Shown in pieces: positions 10,950-20,278 of a stretch of DNA of 64,000 nucleotides; position 1 is the stretch's first letter, and every line of letters begins with the position of its first letter. This DNA is from Erysipelotrichaceae bacterium (GTDB lineage Bacteria > Bacillota_I > Bacilli_A > Erysipelotrichales > Erysipelotrichaceae). The DNA lies in the NCBI GenBank assembly GCA_017473265.1, contig JAFULQ010000006.1, positions 1 to 64,000 of the forward strand, written 5' to 3'. Below the pieces are notes generated by a model that was not told the DNA's origin, did not search any database, and saw only the letters and a list, made by a program, of their open reading frames with translations. A program made the translations under genes and the position numbers.

Positions 10950-10978
10950 TCAAAAAAAGATGACAATAGTCATCTTAT
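10950..10978. repeat. 29-nt direct repeat, copy 2 (terminator of the 10975-11844 gene)
   Basis: Identical over 29 bases to 10040-10068. The minus-strand hairpin AAGATGAC-tatt-GTCATCTT with a T-run terminates the membrane-protein gene; its stop codon (10975-10977) lies in the stem. Confidence 0.9.
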
Positions 10979-11844
10979 AATTTCGAAACATCTATATTTA
11001 GTTGTAACATTTCATTTAATACTTGAATCGCACCCATATAACTTTCATCTGCATATCTTCTTTTATCCGGTCCAATATAGATAAATTCTGGTTTATCTTC
11101 ATATATTAAAACAAACAAAACATGCTGTTCATGTCCCTCTTCTAATAACCATTGTTCCCAATTTGACTGATTTTTCTCTTTAGGATCAATCATAACAACA
11201 AAAATCTTATTAATTGGTTTAGGTGGCAAAGAAAGATCTCTTTTCAAATACTTATCTTCTTTTTTACCACAAAATAAATTAATAACAGGTGCGCATTGTG
11301 CATTCACATTTTTTACATTCGACAAACGAATTTCTTTTTTGATTCCATAACGTGTATACCCAATATTTTCAGCATAATACATATTCGAATAATAAACACC
11401 AATCACTTCTATAGGATTTGAATCATTTGTGTACATCGTAAAATATTCATCATTTCTCGTATCATTCAAATACAACTCCTGTTTATGATAACGATGATTA
11501 CTCGCATATTGATTCACTTTACATAACAAATCATTATAATCATCAATACCAGATACAAGTTGAATCGGCGCAGGCAATTCACTTTCTTCTATACCAGTTT
11601 TATACATTATGTCCATACCTATACTAAATACACCAAAAAATAGTACAAGCCAAGCAATCTCTGAATAAGCTACCATACCTTCAAATAATACTTTAGTCAA
11701 AAATGGTTCAATAACTGAATAAAGACATAGAATCACAAACGATAGAATAATAAAACTTATACCTAAAAAATATCGATTTCTATAACGTCGAAATTTTTGT
11801 ACTCTTTCTCTATTTATATCCTTAATTTTCTCATAATTACTCAT
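10975..11844 (-). CDS. membrane protein of unknown function, two N-terminal helices
   Basis: 289 residues. A basic N-terminus is followed by two membrane helices (about 27-46, 'FLGISFIILSFVILCLYSVI', and 62-81) and a cytoplasmic part of about 200 residues with strands such as 'KIFVVMIDPKE' and 'HVLFVLIYEDKPEFIYIG'. No catalytic motif is visible. The gene is divergent from the methyltransferase gene at 11982 and ends in its own terminator, so it is probably a single-gene unit. Confidence 0.65.
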   Translation of the reverse strand: MSNYEKIKDINRERVQKFRRYRNRYFLGISFIILSFVILCLYSVIEPFLTKVLFEGMVAYSEIAWLVLFFGVFSIGMDIMYKTGIEESELPAPIQLVSGIDDYNDLLCKVNQYASNHRYHKQELYLNDTRNDEYFTMYTNDSNPIEVIGVYYSNMYYAENIGYTRYGIKKEIRLSNVKNVNAQCAPVINLFCGKKEDKYLKRDLSLPPKPINKIFVVMIDPKEKNQSNWEQWLLEEGHEQHVLFVLIYEDKPEFIYIGPDKRRYADESYMGAIQVLNEMLQLNIDVSKL

Positions 11845-11952
11845 ATTAGATTCCTTTTCCTATCAATATACGTACATAGAAAGTTTAAAAAAATTATATC
11901 ACACAGACTTAAGTGAATCTATCATAGATATATCCACCTTATAATTTTTATA

Positions 11953-11961
11953 TGCTATAAT
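11953..11961 (+). promoter_or_regulatory. extended -10 promoter for the 11982 operon
   Basis: TGC-TATAAT with no good -35 box 17 nt upstream, typical of extended -10 promoters. It lies 20 nt before the start codon of the methyltransferase gene. Confidence 0.6.
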
Positions 11962-11981
11962 AAGAACTAGGAGTTGATAGT

Positions 11982-12860
11982 ATGAGACAAATCGCAAAAG
12001 ACTGGCAAGATTATGAATTAATTGATGCTGGTGATTCTGAGAAATTAGAGCGCTGGGGAAATGTAGTATTACGTCGCCCAGATCCTCAAGCTGCTTGGAG
12101 TAAAGACAATACACAAAAATTATGGAATAAACCAGATGCTTTCTATCATCGTAGTAAAAAAGGTGGAGGAAGTTGGGAATATAAACAACAAGTTCCAGAA
12201 TATTGGACAATCAATTATAAAGAATTAACTTTTAAAGTATCACCTACTGGATTTAAACATACAGGATTATTCCCAGAACAAGCTGTTAACTGGGATTGGA
12301 TGATGAATAAAATCCGTAATGATAAACGTGAAGTTAAGATTTTAAATCTATTTGCTTATACAGGTGGCGCAACAATGGCTTGTTCTGCCGCAGGTGCTAA
12401 AGAAGTTGTACACGTAGATGCTTCTAAAGGTATGGTTGCTTGGGCTAAAGAAAATATGGAATTAAGCAACTTACAAGGCAATACGATTCGTTTTATGGTT
12501 GATGATGTCTTAAAGTTTGTACAAAGAGAACAACGTCGTGGTCATAAGTATCATGGAATCGTTATGGATCCACCAAGTTATGGAAGAGGTCCTAATGGCG
12601 AAATGTGGAAATTGGAAGAACAATTACCTCAATTAATTGATGCTTGTATGCAAATTTTAGATGATGAACCACTATTCTTCTTAATCAATGCCTATACAAC
12701 AGGATTCTCTAATATTGTGTTAGAAAACATTTTAAAAACAACATTATTAAAGAAATATCCAAATGGTAAAGTTGAAGCTGGTGAAATCGGATTACCTGTT
12801 CGTAATAACCAATTAATTTTACCTTGTGGTATCTATGGTAAATTCCACTATGAAGATTAA
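11982..12860 (+). CDS. class I SAM-dependent methyltransferase (RlmI/RlmK-like)
   Basis: 292 residues. The SAM site reads 'LNLFAYTGGATMACSAAGA' with the acidic loop 'VVHVDASKGMVAWAKEN', and the catalytic motif is 'IVMDPPSYGRGPNGEMW', the NPPY-like DPPS form seen in rRNA methyltransferases related to RlmI and RlmK. The N-terminal about 100 residues probably help bind RNA. AGGAG lies 7 nt before ATG 11982. The next gene, a pseudouridine synthase, starts inside its last codons, so an RNA-modification role fits the context. Confidence 0.85.
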   Translation: MRQIAKDWQDYELIDAGDSEKLERWGNVVLRRPDPQAAWSKDNTQKLWNKPDAFYHRSKKGGGSWEYKQQVPEYWTINYKELTFKVSPTGFKHTGLFPEQAVNWDWMMNKIRNDKREVKILNLFAYTGGATMACSAAGAKEVVHVDASKGMVAWAKENMELSNLQGNTIRFMVDDVLKFVQREQRRGHKYHGIVMDPPSYGRGPNGEMWKLEEQLPQLIDACMQILDDEPLFFLINAYTTGFSNIVLENILKTTLLKKYPNGKVEAGEIGLPVRNNQLILPCGIYGKFHYED

Positions 12861-13521
12861 TGTTATCTATGAAGATAATCATGTATTGGTCGTTGAAAAA
12901 CCTGTCAATGTACCTGTACAAGAAGATGAATCCAAAGATGAAGATTTATTAACGATTTTAAAACAATATCTAAAAGACAAATACCAAAAGCCTGGCAATG
13001 TCTATTTAGGTTTAGTCCATCGTTTAGATCGCCCAGTTGGTGGAGTTATGGTATTTGCCAAAACTTCAAAAGCTGCTTCTAGATTATCAAAACAAGTGCA
13101 AGATCGTACATTAGATAAGATTTATCGTGCAGTTGTATTACACAAACCAAAACAACCACAAGATACCTTTATTGATTATTTATATAAGAATAAGAAAACC
13201 AATCGAGTACAAGTAGTAAATAAATCACATCCAGAAGGAAAGTTTGCGAAATTATCGTTTGAACAATTGGCTACGAAAAATGATTTAACACTGGTTCAAA
13301 TTCAATTAGAAACTGGTCGTTCACATCAAATTCGAGTACAGTTCTCAAGTCGCAATTTACCTTTATGGGGTGATCAAAGATATAATGCCAATGCAAAAGT
13401 TGGACAACAAATTGCGTTATGGGCATATCAATTATCCTTCGAACATCCTACCACAAAAGAACAATTGACTTTTGTATGCAATCCTCCAAGTCAATTTCCT
13501 TGGAATCAATATGAAATATAA
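12850..13521 (+). CDS. RluA-family pseudouridine synthase
   Basis: About 223 residues. The catalytic motif 'GLVHRLDRPVGGVMVFAKT' contains the active Asp of RluA-type enzymes, followed by 'KIYRAVV' and 'LETGRSHQIRVQFSSRNLPLWGDQRY'. There is no S4 domain, and the protein is at the short end of the family. I chose ATG 12850 because the domain begins 'MKINVIYEDNHVLVVEKP'; an earlier in-frame ATG at 12826 would lie deeper in the upstream gene. Overlap with the methyltransferase is 11 nt. Substrate (23S rRNA or tRNA) cannot be told. Confidence 0.88.
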   Translation: MKINVIYEDNHVLVVEKPVNVPVQEDESKDEDLLTILKQYLKDKYQKPGNVYLGLVHRLDRPVGGVMVFAKTSKAASRLSKQVQDRTLDKIYRAVVLHKPKQPQDTFIDYLYKNKKTNRVQVVNKSHPEGKFAKLSFEQLATKNDLTLVQIQLETGRSHQIRVQFSSRNLPLWGDQRYNANAKVGQQIALWAYQLSFEHPTTKEQLTFVCNPPSQFPWNQYEI

Positions 13522-14389
13522 ACATGCAGTAATGATGGTAGTACTTACCATCATTTCTTCTTTTTATAAGCCAAATACACCAGCATTACCTCTTATACTT
13601 GAACTTTATGATACAAATACAATCCAAGAAATTATAAAACTAGATAAGCAAGATATCGAATTACTCTCTAAAATGCGTTATATCCCCTATTTATCCTTAT
13701 ATTTACAAGATTCAAACTTCCAATTAAAGAAATTGGCACGCTACATTTGGTGGCAAAATCAATACCCTTACTATGACCTTTATCAAATCATAATCGAAGT
13801 CAATCAAGACAAAGATTTACTATTGACTAAAACGTATGCCGATTTCTATCAAGGCGCAAAACCAGCCACAAATATCAATACTATCGATGTCTTAGTCAAC
13901 AAGCAACACTATTTACCTTCTGAATATCAACCAACTCTCCATAACGATTTACAACAAGGCTGTTATAATGCGATACAAGAATTATTACTGGTAGCTAAAA
14001 CAAATAACTATTTCTTTGATGTCAAAAGTAAATATCGTAGTTATGATTATCAAAAATGGTTATACAGCTATTATCAACAAATATCTGACGATGCTGATCG
14101 TATTAGTTGCAAACCAGGATTTAGCGAACATCAAACAGGATTAGTGGTTGATATTGCACCTCAAGGAAAGGAAATCAATGCAATTGTAGATTATGAAGGT
14201 TATGCATGGTTAGCTGAAAACGCACATTCCTTTGGTTTTATTCTACGTTATCCTGAAAATAAGGATATGATCACTGGCATCCAATATGAACCCTGGCATT
14301 TTCGTTATGTAGGCAAAGAAATAGCCACTGTCATCTACAAAAACCAATGGACATTGGAGGAATATCACGAATTATGTAAAGACAAGTAA
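13511..14389 (+). CDS. D-alanyl-D-alanine carboxypeptidase, M15B (VanY/DacB type)
   Basis: About 292 residues with one N-terminal membrane anchor or signal ('HAVMMVVLTIISSFY'). A helical region of about 100 residues comes first. The peptidase domain shows 'SKYRSYDYQKWLYSYY', 'GFSEHQTGLVVDIAP' (zinc His and Asp) and 'GIQYEPWHFRYVG' (catalytic Glu, zinc His). It trims D-Ala from peptidoglycan stem peptides outside the membrane. ATG 13511 overlaps the stop of the pseudouridine synthase gene by 11 nt, so it is coupled to it. Confidence 0.9.
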   Translation: MKYKHAVMMVVLTIISSFYKPNTPALPLILELYDTNTIQEIIKLDKQDIELLSKMRYIPYLSLYLQDSNFQLKKLARYIWWQNQYPYYDLYQIIIEVNQDKDLLLTKTYADFYQGAKPATNINTIDVLVNKQHYLPSEYQPTLHNDLQQGCYNAIQELLLVAKTNNYFFDVKSKYRSYDYQKWLYSYYQQISDDADRISCKPGFSEHQTGLVVDIAPQGKEINAIVDYEGYAWLAENAHSFGFILRYPENKDMITGIQYEPWHFRYVGKEIATVIYKNQWTLEEYHELCKDK

Positions 14390-14438
14390 AAAGTTTTATG
14401 CTAAAATGAATACGCATTGTATTTAGAAAGGATTCTTT

Positions 14439-14645
14439 ATGGAACAATTTAATAACTTTTTTATGAAAGTTGGTAGATGGATTGTTATGGGTATCTGCAT
14501 ACTTGCTTATTTTATGAAAGATTCATATTTACCTACTCTTTCAAAAGATATGGAAACATTAGTTACTGCAGTAATCGCTATCCCTTTCATCTTATGTATT
14601 CTAACAATCAAACCTGAAAACTTAAAAGGTGGACAAAAAAAATAA
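14439..14645 (+). CDS. small membrane protein of unknown function
   Basis: 68 residues with two short hydrophobic segments ('RWIVMGICILAYFM' and 'LVTAVIAIPFILCILTI') and a Lys-rich end. AGAAAGGA precedes ATG 14439. It ends at a strong terminator and may be the last gene of the 11982 operon. Confidence 0.6.
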   Translation: MEQFNNFFMKVGRWIVMGICILAYFMKDSYLPTLSKDMETLVTAVIAIPFILCILTIKPENLKGGQKK

Positions 14646-14678
14646 GATCCTTAACTTTCGTTAAAGATCTTTTTTTTA
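14644..14678. terminator. bidirectional terminator between convergent genes
   Basis: AAGATCCTTAAC and GTTAAAGATCTT form a stem with loop TTTC, followed by eight T on the plus strand and, on the minus strand, TTATTTTTTTT. It serves both the small membrane gene and the DUF2207 gene. Confidence 0.85.
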
Positions 14679-17054
14679 CCAACCGCGACTTCCGCCTCCG
14701 CCGCTTCCGCCACCACTGCTTCCACCGCCAGAGAATCCGCCGTCTCCACCGCTATAACCACCAGAACTAGAACCGCCACTAGAATCTGAACTACTTACTG
14801 GTGCCGACATGCTACGACGCATTGATTTTTGTACATCATTTGTAAAGGTTGTAAAGGTACGATGATTGTAATACTCGCCTTCATAATAACTAGGTGGTAT
14901 CATCGCAATATCCTTAAATTTATCTTGCCATACTTTCGTTACATGCAACGCTTGTGCATACGGTAAAATATGATAATAATACTCCGGGTTTTCCTCAATT
15001 AACATTTCCAATTGTTCTTTTTCTGCATGTACCAAGAATTCTTTAAAGCCTTTAATATCACCAATTAATTCTAAACCGGTTTCCGTATAACGTTTCATAT
15101 TGCTAACTAATAAAATTGCTAATAGACTACAGCCCCATACAATCAATAATGGTAGTTGATACATTTCCAACATCATAATAAATACAAATAAAATAAAGTA
15201 TGCAACACCCATCATAATCAAACTAGTAGCCATAAAAACACTAGACATAAAGGATAATACTGAAAATACGATGACCAATATAAACACTGGAAGTAAAGCA
15301 ATTGGTAATACTGGTATTCCCATCTCAGCTGTAAATGCTAAAGCACAACAAGCCATAAGAACACATAGAGATACAATATTTACTACTACTTTTATCCATT
15401 GTACTTTGTGTTCACGCAACGGTACTGTTTTCTTATATTTAGCTTGAATGCTTGCTTTTGCACTACTAATATCTCGATAGAACTTTTCTTTCAATTCCCC
15501 TTCACTTACAAAATTGTTTGTACCATAGCTAAACATCGCATCAAATAAATATCGTTCATAGCTTGGACAATCATTTGGTAACTCTTTTACCTTTTCTAAA
15601 AGAAAGTCCTTTTTATCAATACCATGAATCTTCAAACATCCTAAATGCGCCCAATAGAAAATCATCGATGTCATATCTACATCCGATAGTTTTTCATCTA
15701 TTAAATACCCTGCTTCGGCACTATTTACCCCCGTAGGAGGATAAAAATGAATAGGTGTAACCATAACTTGTTTATTCTTTAAACGTACAAAGAATGCACC
15801 AATCGCAACTACTCCACCTAATAATGGTAATAGATATACCCATAATGGCGTTGGACGATAATAATCCTCTTTACAAACCTCCAAAGAAACCTCTAACTCC
15901 TCTGCAGGTTGAATAGGCATGGTTGAAACAATTTGTAAAGACTGTTCATCAATCGTTGTCGTATAACGTTCAACTTCTTGTACATCCCCATAACGCCCAA
16001 AACGAATCTTATAATCTCTTAGTTTTGGCATCGTAATCATGATTGACATATTTTCTGTAATAACATCATCATAACCATTTACAAAAATAAAATATAATGT
16101 TTCATCTATTAGAATTGGTGTATGAATGGTATATTCTAAATCCACATGATAAACGCCTGGATTCTCCATTTCTAAATACTCACCATCAATGCTAGTAATA
16201 CGTCCAGAATCACTCGTCATTGATGCATTAAAATTTTCAACTTCTGCTCGAGTTGACCAAAAAGCATCAAATTCTGGATAAATTGAATAAAAGCAATATG
16301 GATCATGCACATCAAAATCAATGCTTTGTTTTACATGCCAATCTTGACTCTCATCTACTACAATATCAATTTCCTTATTGGTAATTGTATAAGGAAAATG
16401 ATATTCAGGTGCATCTACAAACGTATTTTGCGGAAATGCTATTTGTACTGTCGCCGCTTCATATTCATCAATACGACTTGTTGAACGAATGGAAAGCCCA
16501 TTATCCAACATTTCGTACTTTAATTTGCGACTTTCACGATTTCCATAATACCCATCCGTCAACGTTACTTTTTGCACTTCAAAGTTTTCAGGCCAAACAA
16601 TTTTCGCTGTCAATTGATTGGTATAGGTATCAAAATCATTACCAATCAAGTTTAAATAAATATAATCATACAATTGGTCATAGTCTTGATAATGAGATAA
16701 CGTATAACGTAACGTATATTGTTTTAAACCTTTAACATATACATCCGCATCACCAATTCTCACATCATAACTACTATGTGTATCTTCTACCACATATGGT
16801 GCGCCATCCACATGAATATCACTTACCATATACCCTTCAACATCACTACTAGTAGGAATGCTGCGAATAATACCATGCATTTCCTCTTCATAGTACACAT
16901 TCAAAGTTTCGGTAATCATATATTCACGCGCACTATTTACTTCTACTTGCACATCAATACTTTCATAATAATAACCAGCATCAGATGCATGTACTTTCAT
17001 AGGTAATAATGGAATAATCAATAATGCAACAACTATTGCAATCCATTTTTTCAT
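14676..17054 (-). CDS. DUF2207 domain membrane protein with Gly/Ser-rich tail
   Basis: About 792 residues. A signal peptide ('WIAIVVALLIIPLLPMKVHA') is followed by an extracellular DUF2207 region (about 25-400), one helix ('VYLLPLLGGVVAIGAFF'), a cytoplasmic domain and a cluster of three or four helices, then a soluble part and a Gly/Ser-rich tail ending GSRGW. This is the normal DUF2207 layout; no enzymatic role is established. ATG 17054 is chosen because AGGAGG lies 8 nt before it and the signal peptide starts there. It follows the exonuclease III gene by 11 nt. Confidence 0.8.
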   Translation of the reverse strand: MKKWIAIVVALLIIPLLPMKVHASDAGYYYESIDVQVEVNSAREYMITETLNVYYEEEMHGIIRSIPTSSDVEGYMVSDIHVDGAPYVVEDTHSSYDVRIGDADVYVKGLKQYTLRYTLSHYQDYDQLYDYIYLNLIGNDFDTYTNQLTAKIVWPENFEVQKVTLTDGYYGNRESRKLKYEMLDNGLSIRSTSRIDEYEAATVQIAFPQNTFVDAPEYHFPYTITNKEIDIVVDESQDWHVKQSIDFDVHDPYCFYSIYPEFDAFWSTRAEVENFNASMTSDSGRITSIDGEYLEMENPGVYHVDLEYTIHTPILIDETLYFIFVNGYDDVITENMSIMITMPKLRDYKIRFGRYGDVQEVERYTTTIDEQSLQIVSTMPIQPAEELEVSLEVCKEDYYRPTPLWVYLLPLLGGVVAIGAFFVRLKNKQVMVTPIHFYPPTGVNSAEAGYLIDEKLSDVDMTSMIFYWAHLGCLKIHGIDKKDFLLEKVKELPNDCPSYERYLFDAMFSYGTNNFVSEGELKEKFYRDISSAKASIQAKYKKTVPLREHKVQWIKVVVNIVSLCVLMACCALAFTAEMGIPVLPIALLPVFILVIVFSVLSFMSSVFMATSLIMMGVAYFILFVFIMMLEMYQLPLLIVWGCSLLAILLVSNMKRYTETGLELIGDIKGFKEFLVHAEKEQLEMLIEENPEYYYHILPYAQALHVTKVWQDKFKDIAMIPPSYYEGEYYNHRTFTTFTNDVQKSMRRSMSAPVSSSDSSGGSSSGGYSGGDGGFSGGGSSGGGSGGGGSRGW

Positions 17055-17065
17055 AGAATAACCTC

Positions 17066-17818
17066 CTATTGAATCTCTAATACTACTGGACAATGATCAG
17101 AACCCATAACATCCATTAAGATTTTCGCATCTACTAAAGTATCCTTAGCACTATCACTAGCTAAGAAATAATCAATTCTCCATCCAATATTCTTTTCTCT
17201 AGATTTAAACATATAACTCCACCAAGAATATACATCTTTTACATCTGGATAGAAATAACGATAGGTATCAATATACCCACGATTTAAGAATTGAGTCATT
17301 TTTGCACGCTCTTCATCACTAAATCCAGCATTCATACGATTGCTTTTTGGATTCTTTAAATCAATTTCATTATGAGCGACGTTCAAATCCCCACAAACGT
17401 AGACTTTCTTCTTTGCTTTTAAGGTATCAATATAATCTTGGAAAGCATCTTCCCATTGCATACGATACGCAAGTCTCGCCAATTCCTTTTGTGAATTCGG
17501 TGTATAACAAGTCACGAAATAGAAATCTTCATACTCTAATGTAATTACTCTTCCTTCTTGATCATGTTCTTCTATACCAATACCATAATAGACATTCATT
17601 GGTACTTGTTTAGTATAAATAGCTACACCAGAATACCCTTTTTTAACAGCACTATTAAAGTACGATGTATACCCTTCAAATTGTAAATCCAATTGATCTG
17701 GTTGCATCTTCGTTTCTTGAATCGCAAAAATATCTGCATTCACTTCTTCAAAGAACTCTTTAAATCCTTTATTTACACAAGCTCTTAAGCCATTCACATT
17801 CCACGAAACAAATTTCAT
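17066..17818 (-). CDS. xth: exodeoxyribonuclease III (AP endonuclease)
   Basis: About 250 residues. It cuts DNA at abasic sites and removes 3' blocks during base excision repair. Motifs: 'FVSWNVNGLRA' at the start, 'FAIQETKMQ' (metal-binding Glu), 'VYVCGDLNVAHNEIDL' (Asp and Asn of the active site) and the final 'GSDHCPVVLEI' (catalytic Asp-His). ATG 17818 stands 7 nt from AAGGAGGG, so the longer hydrophobic extension upstream is not coding. Confidence 0.95.
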   Translation of the reverse strand: MKFVSWNVNGLRACVNKGFKEFFEEVNADIFAIQETKMQPDQLDLQFEGYTSYFNSAVKKGYSGVAIYTKQVPMNVYYGIGIEEHDQEGRVITLEYEDFYFVTCYTPNSQKELARLAYRMQWEDAFQDYIDTLKAKKKVYVCGDLNVAHNEIDLKNPKSNRMNAGFSDEERAKMTQFLNRGYIDTYRYFYPDVKDVYSWWSYMFKSREKNIGWRIDYFLASDSAKDTLVDAKILMDVMGSDHCPVVLEIQ

Positions 17819-17858
17819 AATTCCCTCCTTAAAAAAGAAAATAATCATCCGAAGATGA

Positions 17859-18803
17859 TTATTTCAAATATCCTAGTAACATACTGCTGATATCATTCAT
17901 AACTTCCTCATCCCAAGTCATATCCTTCTTACTACCTGTATGAGATACATACACATCGTTACCATCAAATTCACCAGCAGTCACAACTACCGCTCTAGGC
18001 ACAAAATACGCACCAGTGTATACTGCACGTTTTTCATCCATAAGCATAACTTTGGTTTCTTTATTGCCTTTATAAGCACTCATTAATTTTCTAGCTTCAC
18101 GTTCATTGTTATCACGATAACCAACCGCAACACAACTTCCCTTAGCCACACAATCCACAAAAATGAATTGATGCTTATCCAATGTTTTAGGCATTGCTTG
18201 CGCTACCATATTCATACCAGAACCATCAGTAGTTCCTCTATCGAATAACAAGAATGCAACTTTCTTTCTTTGTTCTTCATTTAATTTACTAGCCACATCC
18301 AATAATGTCATAATACCAGATGTATTACGGTTAATATTACATGGATTCGCAAAACCACGAGAAACTGCACTTGTAATAATGAATGCTATAATAGCAGCTA
18401 CGAATAATAAGACTGTACGGAAATCTCCACCAAGTTCTTTATTCATAAATAATGCCGCAAAACCAGCACCAACCAATCCCAATACCACGAAAATTGGTAA
18501 ATATGTAGGCCATAATGAAGTTTTCATACTCAATGTACCATTTAAAGGGTAATACTTAACATTTCCCCATAAATATCTTGCAGGAGTATCATAATATGCA
18601 GTATATACAGTTGTCGCATTGGCAATATCACCAACAATTAAGTTTGTTACTGCATTTTTACGCTTTTCATCATCCTTCATCAAACGAACTGTATAGCCCA
18701 TTTGTGCAAATTCATTACCTAATCCATTAATAAATCTTTCTTTTTGTTTTGGCTTAAATCGTTTTCCCATAAAAACGCCATAAGCCATAATCTTGTCTTC
18801 CAT
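17859..18803 (-). CDS. degenerate M28-peptidase-like membrane protein
   Basis: 314 residues. Two membrane helices (about 97-115 and 127-147) lie inside what looks like an M28 aminopeptidase fold: 'TVYTAYYDTPA' stands where M28 enzymes have HxDS, 'NTSGIMTLLDVASKL' matches the NxSG helix, and 'KVAFLLFDRGTTDGSGM' stands where they have the EE-G-GS motif. The zinc His and the catalytic Glu pair are replaced, so it is probably not a peptidase. AAGGAGAG lies 8 nt before ATG 18803. A role in binding peptides or in membrane scaffolding would be a guess. Confidence 0.6.
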   Translation of the reverse strand: MEDKIMAYGVFMGKRFKPKQKERFINGLGNEFAQMGYTVRLMKDDEKRKNAVTNLIVGDIANATTVYTAYYDTPARYLWGNVKYYPLNGTLSMKTSLWPTYLPIFVVLGLVGAGFAALFMNKELGGDFRTVLLFVAAIIAFIITSAVSRGFANPCNINRNTSGIMTLLDVASKLNEEQRKKVAFLLFDRGTTDGSGMNMVAQAMPKTLDKHQFIFVDCVAKGSCVAVGYRDNNEREARKLMSAYKGNKETKVMLMDEKRAVYTGAYFVPRAVVVTAGEFDGNDVYVSHTGSKKDMTWDEEVMNDISSMLLGYLK

Positions 18804-18822
18804 TATAAACTCTCCTTAAAAA

Positions 18823-19806
18823 CTACTTCTCATCTGCTGGATATACAACACCCATTTGTCTACGACATTCAGTAATAATTTCATGAATATCAATTGACAA
18901 TTGATGAGGAACCTTCTTAGACTCAATACGTCCTTCTTTAACATTATCAATTAAATCTTGGATTTCCCAACTCATACCATGAGGCCAAGGCTTAGAAATC
19001 ATTTCTTTTTCATGAGTCTTACGATCTACAAACCAAACTTCATTGAAACGACTTAATAAATCAATATAAATATTACCTTCTTCACCTTGAATTTCAGGAA
19101 TCATAATTGTATCAGTAACTTTAGAATGCATAATTACTACTTCAAAATCATCATAAGTAAAAATAGCAGTACCTAAAGCATCTACACCGCTTTCCAATAA
19201 AATACCAGAAGCATACACTTTATTAGGCTTACCAAATAAAGCAATCGCATCACTAATAGCATATACACCTAAATCCATTGTAGAACCATTTGATAATTCT
19301 CTACGGAATGTTGTTGGATTTTCTCCACGTAAATACGCATCATAACGACTAGAATATTTACCATAACAAATAATTGCACGACGTAAACGACCAATCTTAG
19401 GTAACGCTTCTTTTGTACGCCAGAAATTCTCTGTATACAATGGTACGATTGCATCTTCTAGATACGTATTATTTTTTCTTGCACATTCTACCATTTCTTT
19501 AACTTCGTCCGCATTAGAACCAAAAGGCTTTTCACAAATTACTGGAATTTTACGATCCAAGAAATAACAACTCAATTCTTTATGTAAACCATTTGGAACT
19601 GCTAAATATACAGCATCAATTGTATTTGATTCATACATTTCTTGATAACTACCATATGCATTAGGAATATTATATTTATCCGCAAAAGCTCTTGCTTTTT
19701 CTAATGTTAAATCACAAACAGAAACGACTTCACACTCTTCTACTAATTGCTGTGCTTCCATAAAAAAGTCAGACACAAAATTTGTTCCTACAATACCAAA
19801 CTTCAT
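18823..19806 (-). CDS. Gfo/Idh/MocA family oxidoreductase
   Basis: 327 residues. N-terminal Rossmann fold 'FGIVGTNFVSDFFMEAQQ' for NAD(P), then the family motif 'ICEKPFG' (Lys of the active site), and a C-terminal alpha/beta dimer domain. Members oxidise or reduce sugars and cyclitols; the substrate is unknown. AAGGAGGA precedes ATG 19806. Confidence 0.88.
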   Translation of the reverse strand: MKFGIVGTNFVSDFFMEAQQLVEECEVVSVCDLTLEKARAFADKYNIPNAYGSYQEMYESNTIDAVYLAVPNGLHKELSCYFLDRKIPVICEKPFGSNADEVKEMVECARKNNTYLEDAIVPLYTENFWRTKEALPKIGRLRRAIICYGKYSSRYDAYLRGENPTTFRRELSNGSTMDLGVYAISDAIALFGKPNKVYASGILLESGVDALGTAIFTYDDFEVVIMHSKVTDTIMIPEIQGEEGNIYIDLLSRFNEVWFVDRKTHEKEMISKPWPHGMSWEIQDLIDNVKEGRIESKKVPHQLSIDIHEIITECRRQMGVVYPADEK

Positions 19807-19846
19807 AAGTTTTCCTCCTTGATAGTGCTTACATTATAACATAATA

Positions 19847-20278
19847 CTATAAAATATCATATCGATAAATACATTTGATTTTTTCACCTTGTAAATGCAT
19901 TGGATGCGATAAAGGCACTTTCTTTTCACCAATATACTTACCGCCCAATTTTTCTAGTGTTTTTTTAGACGCAACATTATCTGGACTACAAGTAATAATC
20001 AAATACGGTATTTGTAAATCCTTAGCACACGCAAACAACAATTGACATGCTTGGTATGCATAATGATTGCCTCGATACTCTTCATAAATCCGATAACCAA
20101 CATTTCCTAAATAATATAAAAACTCAGAATACCCCATACGCAAATCAATATAACCAACCCTAGTACGCGTACCCTTCAACAAAATATCAAAGTAATACGT
20201 TTCATAGCGATTGATCCAACCACTTTTAAAACGCGAAGCCAAACGAATTTCTATAACATCATTACTGTAACTCTTCAT
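19847..20278 (-). CDS. GNAT-family N-acetyltransferase (RimJ/RimL-like)
   Basis: 143 residues. The acetyl-CoA pyrophosphate loop appears as 'YRIYEEYRGNHYAYQACQLL' and the C-terminal motif as 'SPDNVASKKTLEKLGGKYIG'. The first part is short compared with RimJ. It starts 17 nt inside the end of the upstream methyltransferase gene, so the two are coupled. Confidence 0.82.
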   Translation of the reverse strand: MKSYSNDVIEIRLASRFKSGWINRYETYYFDILLKGTRTRVGYIDLRMGYSEFLYYLGNVGYRIYEEYRGNHYAYQACQLLFACAKDLQIPYLIITCSPDNVASKKTLEKLGGKYIGEKKVPLSHPMHLQGEKIKCIYRYDIL

